Assembly: GCA_050742535.1 (NCBI GenBank)
Contig: JBOGIQ010000124.1
Span: forward strand, 1-15,278
Length of the DNA: 15,278 nt
Reading direction: 5' to 3'
From: Gp6-AA40 sp050742535
GTDB lineage: Bacteria; Acidobacteriota; Vicinamibacteria; Vicinamibacterales; UBA2999
Shown here: positions 6,670 to 13,970 of the stretch, piece by piece
Numbering within the stretch: the stretch's first letter is position 1
Layout: each line of letters starts with the position of its first letter
Notes under the pieces: generated by a model
The model's input: the letters and a program-made list of their open reading frames with translations, nothing else
Databases searched by the model: none
Told to the model about the DNA's origin: nothing
Translations under genes and position numbers: made by a program

Positions 6670-7193
6670 AAGTCCGATCATTCAGCCACACCGGCATCAC
6701 CGTGTCCGACTTCGGAAAGGCGGTGAGGTTCTATTGGGAGATCTTCGGGTGCCCGCTCGTCGGCGTGGCGGATACGCCGCCGGAACGCGTGCGCAGCTTT
6801 TTCGGCGTCGCCGGCGAGGCGGGCGTGCCACGCTGCAAGATCGGCTGGATTCGCGTGCCGGGTGGAGCGGTGCTGGAGATCTTCGAGTTCCAGCCGCAGC
6901 TGCCGCCGCGCGCGGTTCCGTGGAATGGAGTCGGCCTGACGCACATCTCGTTCAACGTGCGAAACCTGCCCAAGTGGCACGACTATCTGACGCGGAAAGG
7001 CGTCGAGTGCGTATCGCGCCCGGAACGATCACCGCGCGGACATTCGTTCTTTTTTGCGAGAGACTTCGACGGCAACCTGATCGAGCTGATGGACCTGGGC
7101 TACATGTACCACGTGCTCAACTGGCTGGGCCCGCTCGGCGGCTGGATCTTCAGACGCGGAATGTACCGGCAGTATTACAACACCCCCTCGTAG
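6666..7193 (+). CDS. VOC (glyoxalase/dioxygenase-fold) metalloprotein with aromatic C-terminal tail
   Basis: A 175-residue protein starting at an ATGA overlap with the GMC gene. The same frame is open far upstream, but that is a shadow of the GMC gene. Two paired beta-alpha-beta units are visible: FSHTGITVSDFGKAVRFYWE (6-25) and LTHISFNVRNLPKWHDYL (91-108). Likely metal ligands are H8, E71 or E74, H93 and E140 (in FDGNLIELMD), as in glyoxalase I, epimerases and extradiol dioxygenases. Residues about 144-175 form an extra aromatic and hydrophobic tail (YMYHVLNWLGPLGGWIF) not part of the fold, which may contact a membrane or partner. In this operon an isomerase or epimerase acting on a keto-sugar intermediate is plausible but is inference. 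Confidence 0.85.
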   Translation: MKVRSFSHTGITVSDFGKAVRFYWEIFGCPLVGVADTPPERVRSFFGVAGEAGVPRCKIGWIRVPGGAVLEIFEFQPQLPPRAVPWNGVGLTHISFNVRNLPKWHDYLTRKGVECVSRPERSPRGHSFFFARDFDGNLIELMDLGYMYHVLNWLGPLGGWIFRRGMYRQYYNTPS

Positions 7194-7194
7194 T

Positions 7195-7212
7195 GTCCGC
7201 CTTTAGGCGGAC
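7195..7212. terminator. Perfect hairpin between convergent genes; possible bidirectional terminator or palindromic repeat
   Basis: GTCCGCC (7195-7201), loop TTTA, GGCGGAC (7206-7212) form a perfect 7-bp stem just after the VOC stop and just before the stop of the convergent PLD gene. No T-run follows on either strand, so it is not a classical intrinsic terminator. It could slow polymerase from both sides, or be a copy of a short dispersed palindromic element. Confidence 0.45.
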
Positions 7213-7217
7213 CCCAA

Positions 7218-8114
7218 TCAGCTCGCCGCCTCGGCCAGGGCGCGTTCCTTCTCGCCGACCTTATGCTCCTTCTGTCCCAGTTCGGTCTTCGCCCAGTCGG
7301 ACTCGAAGAGTTCCGCAATCCGCTTCACCACCTTGGCATCCTTGGTCAGGATCCCCACCTCGCGTCTTCCGTCCAGTTCCAGCGCGCGGAAACTCTGGCT
7401 GCCGACGAACGCCTCGTTCCCGTCGCGGACGGCGGCGCGAACGTGCAGGCGCATGGGCGGTTTCTGCACGCGCAGGGTTCCGGCGGCCCTCTTCGCAACT
7501 TTGCCAATCACGCGGATGTCCACGCCCATCTTGGCGCGCTGGCTCAGCAGCCGGATCATCTGCGGGTCCGACAGCTTCGGATCCCAAATCACGAGCGTCT
7601 TCTTCGCGCGCTTGATGAACGTCGCCAGCTGCTCGCGCGCATTCTCGGGACTGACGACGAAGCCATCGATCTCGGGCTCGAATTCCTGACGCAGCACATC
7701 GGATTCGAAGAGCCGCTGCGCCTCGCCGACAACGCGGCGATCGCGGACGACCACGCCAAGGCTGCGGCTCTTGACGTCGAGGCCTGTGTAGTTGAAGCCA
7801 TACACATGCAGTTCGGCGCGATCAACGATCAGCAGCTTGCCGTGATATCGGGTCAGGTCATCCGCCGTGCGCGTCACGGTGACGCCGGCGTCCAGCATCC
7901 GCAGCTCGAGCTGCCGCAGCCGCTTGTCGCCACCGGAGTTCGTATGCGCGATCAGGGCGCGAACGGCGACGCCTCGTTTTACGGCACCTTCGAGCGCCTT
8001 TTCGACTGGTTTCAAGTCAAACCTGAAGATCACGATGTCGATGGTCTCGCGCGCATGCTCGAGAGCGGCAAGGATGGGCTTGGTCCCATCTGCTGGTTGT
8101 ACGATGAGTTCCAC
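7218..8114 (-). CDS. Phospholipase D-like domain protein
   Basis: A 298-residue protein if started at the GTG at 8114, which follows a strong GGGGAGG with nine-base spacing. An ATG at 8201 in the same frame overlaps the upstream stop as ATGA, but its 29 extra codons include rare AT-ending ones unlike the neighbours. Two PLD half-domains are visible. The first has the full HxKxxxxD motif (H91, K93, D98: YHGKLLIVD) followed by YGFNYT. The second has H224, R226, D231 (LHVRAAVRD), with arginine in place of lysine, followed by FVGSQSF. PLD proteins cleave or transfer phosphodiester bonds of lipids or nucleic acids through two HKD motifs. No signal peptide is present with the GTG start. Its position at the end of the Dab run may reflect only co-transcription. 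Confidence 0.82.
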   Translation of the reverse strand: MELIVQPADGTKPILAALEHARETIDIVIFRFDLKPVEKALEGAVKRGVAVRALIAHTNSGGDKRLRQLELRMLDAGVTVTRTADDLTRYHGKLLIVDRAELHVYGFNYTGLDVKSRSLGVVVRDRRVVGEAQRLFESDVLRQEFEPEIDGFVVSPENAREQLATFIKRAKKTLVIWDPKLSDPQMIRLLSQRAKMGVDIRVIGKVAKRAAGTLRVQKPPMRLHVRAAVRDGNEAFVGSQSFRALELDGRREVGILTKDAKVVKRIAELFESDWAKTELGQKEHKVGEKERALAEAAS

Positions 8115-8123
8115 TGAGTTTTG

Positions 8124-8130
8124 CCTCCCC
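8124..8130 (-). promoter_or_regulatory. Strong ribosome binding site GGGGAGG for the PLD-like gene
   Basis: GGGGAGG on the minus strand lies nine bases before the GTG at 8114 and is the main reason for choosing that start over the ATG at 8201. Confidence 0.55.
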
Positions 8131-8197
8131 TTGCCAAGCTCAGCCGGAAACCAATGCCCCGCTGCCTGAACAGGTAACAGCAAAGTACTGGCCGTTC

Positions 8198-9592
8198 TCA
8201 TCGTCCGACAGACCCCTCCCGGAATCGCAGGATCTCGGCGGCGGCTGCAAACCGCGAGTCGACCAGCGGCCGCGGGGCCAGGCCCAAACCGACGAGGGCG
8301 ATCACGAGTGCGACGAAGGTCCATGCTTCCCTGCGCGTCAACCCGAAACGAAGCCCTGGCGCCGCTGGTGCGCTCGCACGGCCACAAAACAGCGAAAAAT
8401 ACATCCGCAGCACCGCAAGACCGGTGAGCGCCGACGCCACGACGATCGCGAAACCCATCACGGGAAACTCGTCGACGGCGCCGTCGACGAGCAGTTCCTG
8501 ACCGACGAACCCGAGCGTGCCTGGAAACCCGGTGCACGCCAATCCCATGCCCAGGAAGGTGATAGCCAGGAGCGGCATACGTTCGTAGCCACCATGGAAG
8601 GTCCGAAGATCGAGCCGTCCGCGTCGCGCTTCGAGGACGAGTACGCAGCGCGCCAATCCGGCGAAGGCGAGTCCGGCCGACAGCCAGACCAGCAGTCCGC
8701 CTGCCAGGGCGCTCTCGCTCCTGCCATCGAGGCCCGCCATCACCAGCGCGGACTGGCTCATGAACAGATACCCGCAGGCACGGCGCGCACTCGTCTGGAC
8801 GAGCGCGAGCGCGGCGCCGTAGACCGCCGTGCCCAGCGCCAGGATGGCGATCAGTCGCAGTGCCTCCGGCGAGGCGCGCGGCACGATCAGTACAACGGTC
8901 ATGTACGCGCCGAGCTGGGGCGCACTGAAGAGAATCGCCGGACCCAGCCGGCCATGATCGAACACCTCGGGCACCCACGCGTGAAACGGCACGATGCCTT
9001 TTCGGATGAGCGCGGCGATCACGATGCACCACATGCCCGCCGTCCCGGTCCGCGGCGCGGCCGGGGCCATCAGCACGACGCCAATCGCGAACAACAGCGT
9101 CGAACCGCCCAGATAGATTCCAGCGATACGCCGTTGATAGCCATGGGCCGAATCCTGCAGCGCGGCCATGAAGGTCCACACCGATGCCACCGACAGCACC
9201 AGCAGTACGACCGCGCTTTCGGTGAGAAACGACGCCAGCGTGATGAGCGTCGCGAGCGCCGTGCGGAGCACTCCGCCGCGGTCGAGCGATGCGCGCGGCG
9301 TAACGGCGACAGTCAGCAGCCACAGGCCCGCAGCAAACGGCAGGAACGCCGCCGACAGTGTGTCGACGCGAATGATTGCCTCGCCGCCGCCCCAGCTCAG
9401 GGAGGACACGGTCCAGGCAATCCGACGGAAGTCGGGTGTACCCGCGATGACGAACGTCGCGAGCAGCATGGATGCAGCCGCGATCACGGCCAGCCGCCGC
9501 AGTCGCTCGACATCCACGGCGAACAGTGCCGCGATGATCACGACAGCTGGCGCCAGGGCGGTGCCGGCGAGCCACAACCAGGCGTCACTCAT
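8198..9592 (-). CDS. NuoM-like proton-conducting membrane protein in the dab operon (degenerate antiporter subunit)
   Basis: A 464-residue, very hydrophobic protein with about 12-14 membrane segments, of the NuoL/M/N and Mrp antiporter-like family. Best conserved are IRKGIVPFHAWVPEVF (196-211, with helix-7 lysine K198) and GFPGTLGFVGQELL (355-368, with E366). The helix-5 segment that normally contains the functional glutamate (as in WE of NuoM) reads VLLVLSVASVW here and lacks it. The helix-8 lysine is replaced by arginine (TSARRACGY, 267-275). It may be a structural or altered proton-pathway subunit partnering the NuoL-like DabB. The ATG at 9592 overlaps the upstream gene by eight bases; a GTG one codon earlier is an alternative. 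It is not part of a complex I operon, since no other nuo genes are near. Confidence 0.85.
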   Translation of the reverse strand: MSDAWLWLAGTALAPAVVIIAALFAVDVERLRRLAVIAAASMLLATFVIAGTPDFRRIAWTVSSLSWGGGEAIIRVDTLSAAFLPFAAGLWLLTVAVTPRASLDRGGVLRTALATLITLASFLTESAVVLLVLSVASVWTFMAALQDSAHGYQRRIAGIYLGGSTLLFAIGVVLMAPAAPRTGTAGMWCIVIAALIRKGIVPFHAWVPEVFDHGRLGPAILFSAPQLGAYMTVVLIVPRASPEALRLIAILALGTAVYGAALALVQTSARRACGYLFMSQSALVMAGLDGRSESALAGGLLVWLSAGLAFAGLARCVLVLEARRGRLDLRTFHGGYERMPLLAITFLGMGLACTGFPGTLGFVGQELLVDGAVDEFPVMGFAIVVASALTGLAVLRMYFSLFCGRASAPAAPGLRFGLTRREAWTFVALVIALVGLGLAPRPLVDSRFAAAAEILRFREGSVGR

Positions 9593-10946
9593 CACGATCG
9601 TCCACGGCGACGGTCATCGGGCGACGGTTTGGCAGCACAACCTCGCACAACCAGGCGTCGAGGCGGGTCAGCCGGCGCGCCATGCCTGTAAACGGCTCGA
9701 CGACGAGGCGGTCGAGCACGCTGTCCACGAACCCGCGTTCGAGCGCGAACAGGAAGAGCCGCCGCCGCACGCGCGCGGAGGTCACCGTCTCGAACATGCC
9801 GCCGCGCGACGACGGCCGGTCGCCAATGGCGTCCTCGATGCCGTGTAAATCGTGCAGGACGTTTGGCGCGCTGAGGAACTGCAGCAGCCGGAAGCACGCA
9901 TGGCCCGCCAGGTGAATGAACGCGATCTCGTACCAACCGAGCGCGATCTCGACGACGATGATGCCGACCTGCGTCAGGGACGCGTACGCGAGCGACGACT
10001 TCACATCGCTCTGCACCCGTGTCGTCAACCCGGCGAAGAGCGCGGTCGCGGCGCCGAGCGCTCCGGCCAGAACGCGGGCGGCGGGCGATTGTTCGAGCAA
10101 CGGCGCGGATCGCAGCAGCAGAAAGCATCCGGCGTGTATGGACAGTGACCCGTAATAGACCGCGCTCGACGGCGTCGGACCTTCCATCGCACGCGGCAGC
10201 CAGCCGGAGAACGGCAGCAGCGCGCTCTTGCCGGCGACGGCGACGATGAGGAGGACGGAGATCATCGTCGCATCCGTGCCGGAGAGGACGCTGCCCGCAG
10301 ACCCGGCGGCGCGCCCGAAGAGCAGCGACAGGCTGTCGGTGCCAGCAACGTTGCGCAGAAGAACCGCCGCCGACAGCATGGCGGCGTCGCTGATGCGGTA
10401 CACCGACAGCACGCGGAACGCGTTGGCGACCGCCGCAGGCCGCTCGTGAAAGAACGCCACCAGCAGTGCCGAGCTGAGACCCACGAATTCCCACCCGACG
10501 AAAAGCACCTGGATGTTGCCGGCCAGCGCCACGAGCAGGATGCCCGTCACGAACATCGCCAGCAGGACGAAGTAGCGGTTGTAGCCGGGCTCCCGGTGCA
10601 GGTACCGATTCGAAAAGGCCGAGACGACGCCGGCGATCGCGGCCGACAGCGCAGCGAAGGCGAGCGACAGGCGGTCGACGAGAAACTCGATTGCGACACC
10701 GCGCTCGTGGGACGTCGACCAGGCGCCGTAGGACAACAGCTGCGTGTCAGTCGCGGTTGCGCCGTACACGACGAACGCCAGTGAGAGCGCCGCGAAGGAG
10801 ATGAGCATCGCGCCACCGGCGAGCGAGGCTGTCCACCGCTCCGGCAGCGGCCTGTTCAGAAGCGACGCCGTCCCGAGCACGAGCAGCAGCATCGCGGGCG
10901 CACCGGCGCCGACCAGCACCAGCACGGTGAGCGGAACACCGGGCAT
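9585..10946 (-). CDS. dabB: DabB: NuoL-like proton channel subunit of the inorganic-carbon (DAB) transporter
   Basis: A 453-residue membrane protein of the proton-conducting transporter family. The frame is open far upstream of the chosen start, but that part is a shadow of dabA. The ATG at 10946 shares one base with the dabA stop (TGATG). Key residues are intact: WEFVGLSS with E153, AGKSALLPFSGWLPRAMEGPTPSS with K240, SDVKSSLAYASLTQVG with K316, and IHLAGHACFR with two histidines (H345, H349). The length suits DabB, not full NuoL (about 600). Residues about 395-440 resemble the cytoplasmic end of NuoL and may dock to a partner. In characterised DAB systems DabB passes a cation, probably protons, to drive hydration of CO2 by DabA at the membrane. 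Its place directly after dabA makes the assignment firm. Confidence 0.88.
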   Translation of the reverse strand: MPGVPLTVLVLVGAGAPAMLLLVLGTASLLNRPLPERWTASLAGGAMLISFAALSLAFVVYGATATDTQLLSYGAWSTSHERGVAIEFLVDRLSLAFAALSAAIAGVVSAFSNRYLHREPGYNRYFVLLAMFVTGILLVALAGNIQVLFVGWEFVGLSSALLVAFFHERPAAVANAFRVLSVYRISDAAMLSAAVLLRNVAGTDSLSLLFGRAAGSAGSVLSGTDATMISVLLIVAVAGKSALLPFSGWLPRAMEGPTPSSAVYYGSLSIHAGCFLLLRSAPLLEQSPAARVLAGALGAATALFAGLTTRVQSDVKSSLAYASLTQVGIIVVEIALGWYEIAFIHLAGHACFRLLQFLSAPNVLHDLHGIEDAIGDRPSSRGGMFETVTSARVRRRLFLFALERGFVDSVLDRLVVEPFTGMARRLTRLDAWLCEVVLPNRRPMTVAVDDRDE

Positions 10947-13930
10947 CACGCGTGAGGACTCGAAGACTGCGCGTGCGCGGCGGGGCGCCCTGACGGAATC
11001 GCGCGGAGTACGACCGGCGGGAGAAAGCCACGCTTGCCCTGGTACCACGTCGCGGAGTTGCCCGTGACGACGCCGGGCGGATGTTGCGGCACGTAGCGGA
11101 CGAAGCCTTCCGCCCGCAGTTCCCAGATCTCCCCGGAGCCGCTGTCCAGATGTGCCAGCCAGATCCAGCGATTGCGCGCGAGCCGCTCGATAGTGGTGTG
11201 CTGCTGAACGGCCTGACGGAGGCGCTCTCTCGGACCTTCCACGACAATCGCCAGCCGCGTCGGCTCGTGGATCTCGACCATCTGCCACGGAAGGCCGGTG
11301 CGCAGATCGCTCTGCGCGCCGTCCATGACGCCAAGCAGCGACGTCACGTTGTGCGGCAGCTTCGTGCCGCAGCCGTACCCGGTCGGATCGACGTAGCTGA
11401 AGTAATACTCGAGGCTGATCCCGGCGACGACGGGAACCACCGCGCCAAGGATGCGCGCGAGCGTCGTCCCGTCGTCATCGCGTGTCGGATCGTAGGAGAC
11501 GAGAAAGGCGCGCCGATCGAGGAACAACCCGCGGGTCCGCGCACGCCGTCCGACGATGCAGAATGCGTTGGTGGCATGGCCGTACTCAGGGCGGGGCTGC
11601 GCCAGATCAGCGGCCCGGCCTTCGACATGCCCGAGGGCGGCTCGCGGCGGGTACCATAACGGCGCCGCATCGAATCGCCGGCACCGCTCGTGCGCCTCGC
11701 GGCGTCGGGCCTGTTCGACGGCTGCCTGCGCCCGATTGAACAGCTCGTGCCAGGCGGCCGGGATCAGATCCTCGTCGAAGAAGGTCACCGCGTTGTCACA
11801 GGTATTGCGCTGGGCGCCGACAAACCACGTCGACGCGTCGAGTGCGAGCCCCTCGGCGGCAAGCAGCGTGCGGACGCGAGGGTCGTTGGCCATCTGGGCA
11901 AAGGCGCGGGCGTTGGGTCCGCCGCGGCCGCCTCCGCATGCGCCGCAGTCATGCGCCGACTCGTGCGGGTTATTGAGGCTGATCGATCCGTGTCCCACTA
12001 CCAGCACCAGCGGCGCAAGGCGACCGGTCACGCCGATGTCTTCGAGAACCCGGCGAACGATGTCCGCCATCTCCCGCACCGTAAACCCCGAATACCGGCC
12101 GATCGGCGGGTCAGCCTCCTCGCGATCGAGCTGCAGACGTGTTCGCGCCGGCGTTGTCGACGTTTCCTGAACACGGCTCCATCGCGACGACAGCCACGGA
12201 AACACGACACGCAGCACCAGTGGAATCAGCGACAGCCACCCGAACGCGGTCATGAGCACGGCGCCGCGGACGGCCAGGCGGCTGCCCAGATGCACGTTGT
12301 AGCCGAGAAATCCGGCAGCACGCCGCTGCAGGTGACGCGAGCGGCCAGTGAGGCGGTCGACGTCCGGATCGATTTCGCCCACGTAGTGGTCCGGTCGGAT
12401 CGCCACCGGACACAGCGGCCGCGGATGAGCGTCGGTGACGCCCTGGTGGTACATCGCCACGTTGAAGAAGCCGGCGGTGCTGAGCGTCTCGCAGTCCGGC
12501 TCGACTTCCTCGAGGTGACGGCGGAACGATTCCTCGCGCTCGTCGAGGCAGAACACGGCCTGAAACGCCGGCGCCTGTAAACGCTCGCCGGCCGCGTGTC
12601 CGCTGAGCGCGTCGTAGACGCGGTATCGAACCGTCCGCTCGAACGCCTGATGGAGGATGCGCCGCCGCCGGACGGCGTCGACGACACGGAGCTCGGCTTC
12701 CAGTTCGACAACGGCATCGCCCGTCCACTGCTCCACAATCGATCCGTCGACCCCGCAGAGCTGCGCCACCTGAAACAGCGGCCAGGCGCGTTCGGTCGCC
12801 GTCGGCATCGCAACGTCGGCAAGAGGATCCCGCAGGCGCGCGCGCAGAGTGGACAACGGACCGCAGGCGAGCCGGCGCGCTGCCTCGTCGAGCGCCGCCC
12901 GCTCGAACAGGAGTCGCACGGCAAGGTACCCGCGAAGCGTCACCGTGAGATCGCGCGCCGGTACGCGGTCGGGACGCTCCTCGATCTGCCGCACGATCCC
13001 GGCCCACCCGCGCAGCGCCAGGAGTTCGTCGCGCAGGTAGTCCGCCCACTCGCCGGCGGCGACGCCGAGCTTGGCGAGCGAATTCGCAATCGAGTCCAGG
13101 GCGCTGCGGCGCGCGGCGCGGTCGTCGGCGACGATGGCCGGCAGCGCGCGCGCCCATCGGCCACACTGCGCGGCGAGTGGTGTGCGGTAGACCTCGAGAA
13201 AGCTGCCGTGAATCCCCAGGTGCCGTTCCGGCATCTGCCACTGTGCCAGGCCCTGATCCAGATAACCGGCGAGAAACCGGATCAGCGGCGGGTGAAACCA
13301 CGCGTCGGTATCGACACCGTACGCGGCCACGAGCCAGTCGCGGTGCCGAACCGGTGCGGGACGGGGATCACGCTGCGGCTCGTGCGCCCGCCGGGCAGCC
13401 TCGACGCAGGCCGTCCACAACCGGTGCACAGACCGCGCCTCCTCGGCCCGATCGTCGGGCTCCCCGAGCAGAGCGGCCCGCGCGTCCGCCGGCAGATCCG
13501 ACCGGAACCGCGACAGCACGTCGGTCTCTTCGAGGGCCCATGAGAGCTCCCGACCGGCCGCCGCCGGAATGCCATGCAGCACCAGCGCGCGCCAGAAATC
13601 GAACCGGGAGGCGATCCCGGCCACCTGCGCGGCGGCTCCCGCGCCAAGCTGCTCGTACAGCAGCGCGTCCACGTCGCGGGCGAGAATGCGCCCCGCGGCC
13701 AGCTTGTCCCGATAGCGCGACTCAGCGAGGAACGGTTCGCGCCCGAGCGTCACGGCGGCGTGCTCGACCGCCTCCTCGAACGGCAGGTGTTCGAAGGCGT
13801 GGAGCGTGTTGTGATGGATGAAGATGCTGATCGGTCCCTGCGCCGGCAGCAGGTGCGCCAGCTCGTCGATCACGCGCATCAGCGGATGATCGGCAGCGCT
13901 GATCTCGCGCGCGTTCAGCTCGGGACGCAT
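10946..13930 (-). CDS. dabA: DabA: DUF2309 zinc-dependent, beta-carbonic-anhydrase-like subunit of the inorganic-carbon transporter
   Basis: A 994-residue soluble, membrane-associated protein. The N-terminal signature FIHHNTLHAFEHLPFEEAV lies at about 37-55. The predicted catalytic set is complete. FCLDER gives C461, D463 and R465. GHGSISLNNPHESAHDCGAC gives H647 and C662, the same spacing (15) as the zinc ligands H524 and C539 of the Halothiobacillus protein. DabA hydrates CO2 to bicarbonate one-way, coupled to ion flow through DabB, trapping inorganic carbon in the cytoplasm. It is longer than the Halothiobacillus protein as I recall it. It is the first gene of a minus-strand run with dabB and a NuoM-like gene, and is divergent from an ArsR-type regulator. 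The ATG at 13930 lies 12 bases from a perfect TATAAT; AGGA abuts the ATG too closely to be a normal ribosome site. Confidence 0.93.
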   Translation of the reverse strand: MRPELNAREISAADHPLMRVIDELAHLLPAQGPISIFIHHNTLHAFEHLPFEEAVEHAAVTLGREPFLAESRYRDKLAAGRILARDVDALLYEQLGAGAAAQVAGIASRFDFWRALVLHGIPAAAGRELSWALEETDVLSRFRSDLPADARAALLGEPDDRAEEARSVHRLWTACVEAARRAHEPQRDPRPAPVRHRDWLVAAYGVDTDAWFHPPLIRFLAGYLDQGLAQWQMPERHLGIHGSFLEVYRTPLAAQCGRWARALPAIVADDRAARRSALDSIANSLAKLGVAAGEWADYLRDELLALRGWAGIVRQIEERPDRVPARDLTVTLRGYLAVRLLFERAALDEAARRLACGPLSTLRARLRDPLADVAMPTATERAWPLFQVAQLCGVDGSIVEQWTGDAVVELEAELRVVDAVRRRRILHQAFERTVRYRVYDALSGHAAGERLQAPAFQAVFCLDEREESFRRHLEEVEPDCETLSTAGFFNVAMYHQGVTDAHPRPLCPVAIRPDHYVGEIDPDVDRLTGRSRHLQRRAAGFLGYNVHLGSRLAVRGAVLMTAFGWLSLIPLVLRVVFPWLSSRWSRVQETSTTPARTRLQLDREEADPPIGRYSGFTVREMADIVRRVLEDIGVTGRLAPLVLVVGHGSISLNNPHESAHDCGACGGGRGGPNARAFAQMANDPRVRTLLAAEGLALDASTWFVGAQRNTCDNAVTFFDEDLIPAAWHELFNRAQAAVEQARRREAHERCRRFDAAPLWYPPRAALGHVEGRAADLAQPRPEYGHATNAFCIVGRRARTRGLFLDRRAFLVSYDPTRDDDGTTLARILGAVVPVVAGISLEYYFSYVDPTGYGCGTKLPHNVTSLLGVMDGAQSDLRTGLPWQMVEIHEPTRLAIVVEGPRERLRQAVQQHTTIERLARNRWIWLAHLDSGSGEIWELRAEGFVRYVPQHPPGVVTGNSATWYQGKRGFLPPVVLRAIPSGRPAAHAQSSSPHA

Positions 13931-13941
13931 TTCCTGGTTGC

Positions 13942-13965
13942 TATTATATAGTGATATTGTAATAT
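13942..13965. promoter_or_regulatory. AT-rich divergent promoter and putative ArsR operator
   Basis: This almost pure A/T block lies within an otherwise GC-rich region in the 40-base gap between dabA and the ArsR gene. It contains the inverted repeat ATATT-GT-AATAT (13954-13965) and wider arms TATTA (13942-13946) and TAATA (13960-13964). It also overlaps the -10 elements read in both directions. A dimeric winged-helix repressor bound here would block both genes. Confidence 0.5.
13943..13948 (-). promoter_or_regulatory. -10 box TATAAT for dabA
   Basis: A perfect TATAAT on the minus strand ends 12 bases before the dabA ATG. CTGAAA 16 bases further upstream (13965-13970) is a possible weak -35. 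Transcription would start only about six bases before the ATG. Confidence 0.5.
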
Positions 13966-13970
13966 TTCAG

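Noticed and set aside
8115..9575. A long upstream extension of the PLD-like frame.
   Set aside because: It overlaps the NuoM-like gene in another frame and reads as Arg/Ala-rich nonsense; only starts at 8201 or 8114 are plausible.
8594..9691. A 365-codon plus-strand open frame opposite the NuoM-like gene.
   Set aside because: Its product is a charged, low-complexity Arg/Gln/His mixture without domain motifs, whereas the minus strand encodes clear membrane segments with family motifs. It is a GC-bias shadow.
8198..10946. Part of a respiratory complex I (nuo) operon.
   Set aside because: No other nuo genes are present and both membrane genes follow a DUF2309 gene directly, as in DAB loci.
10947..11288. 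An extension of the NuoL-like gene to 567 residues.
   Set aside because: The extra 114 residues are an out-of-frame reading of the dabA 3' end; the TGATG junction and hydrophobic N-terminus support the start at 10946.
13938..13970. TTG start for the ArsR gene.
   Set aside because: It would put the first 11 codons inside the AT-rich promoter and operator block, and the hydrophobic residues they encode do not belong to the family.
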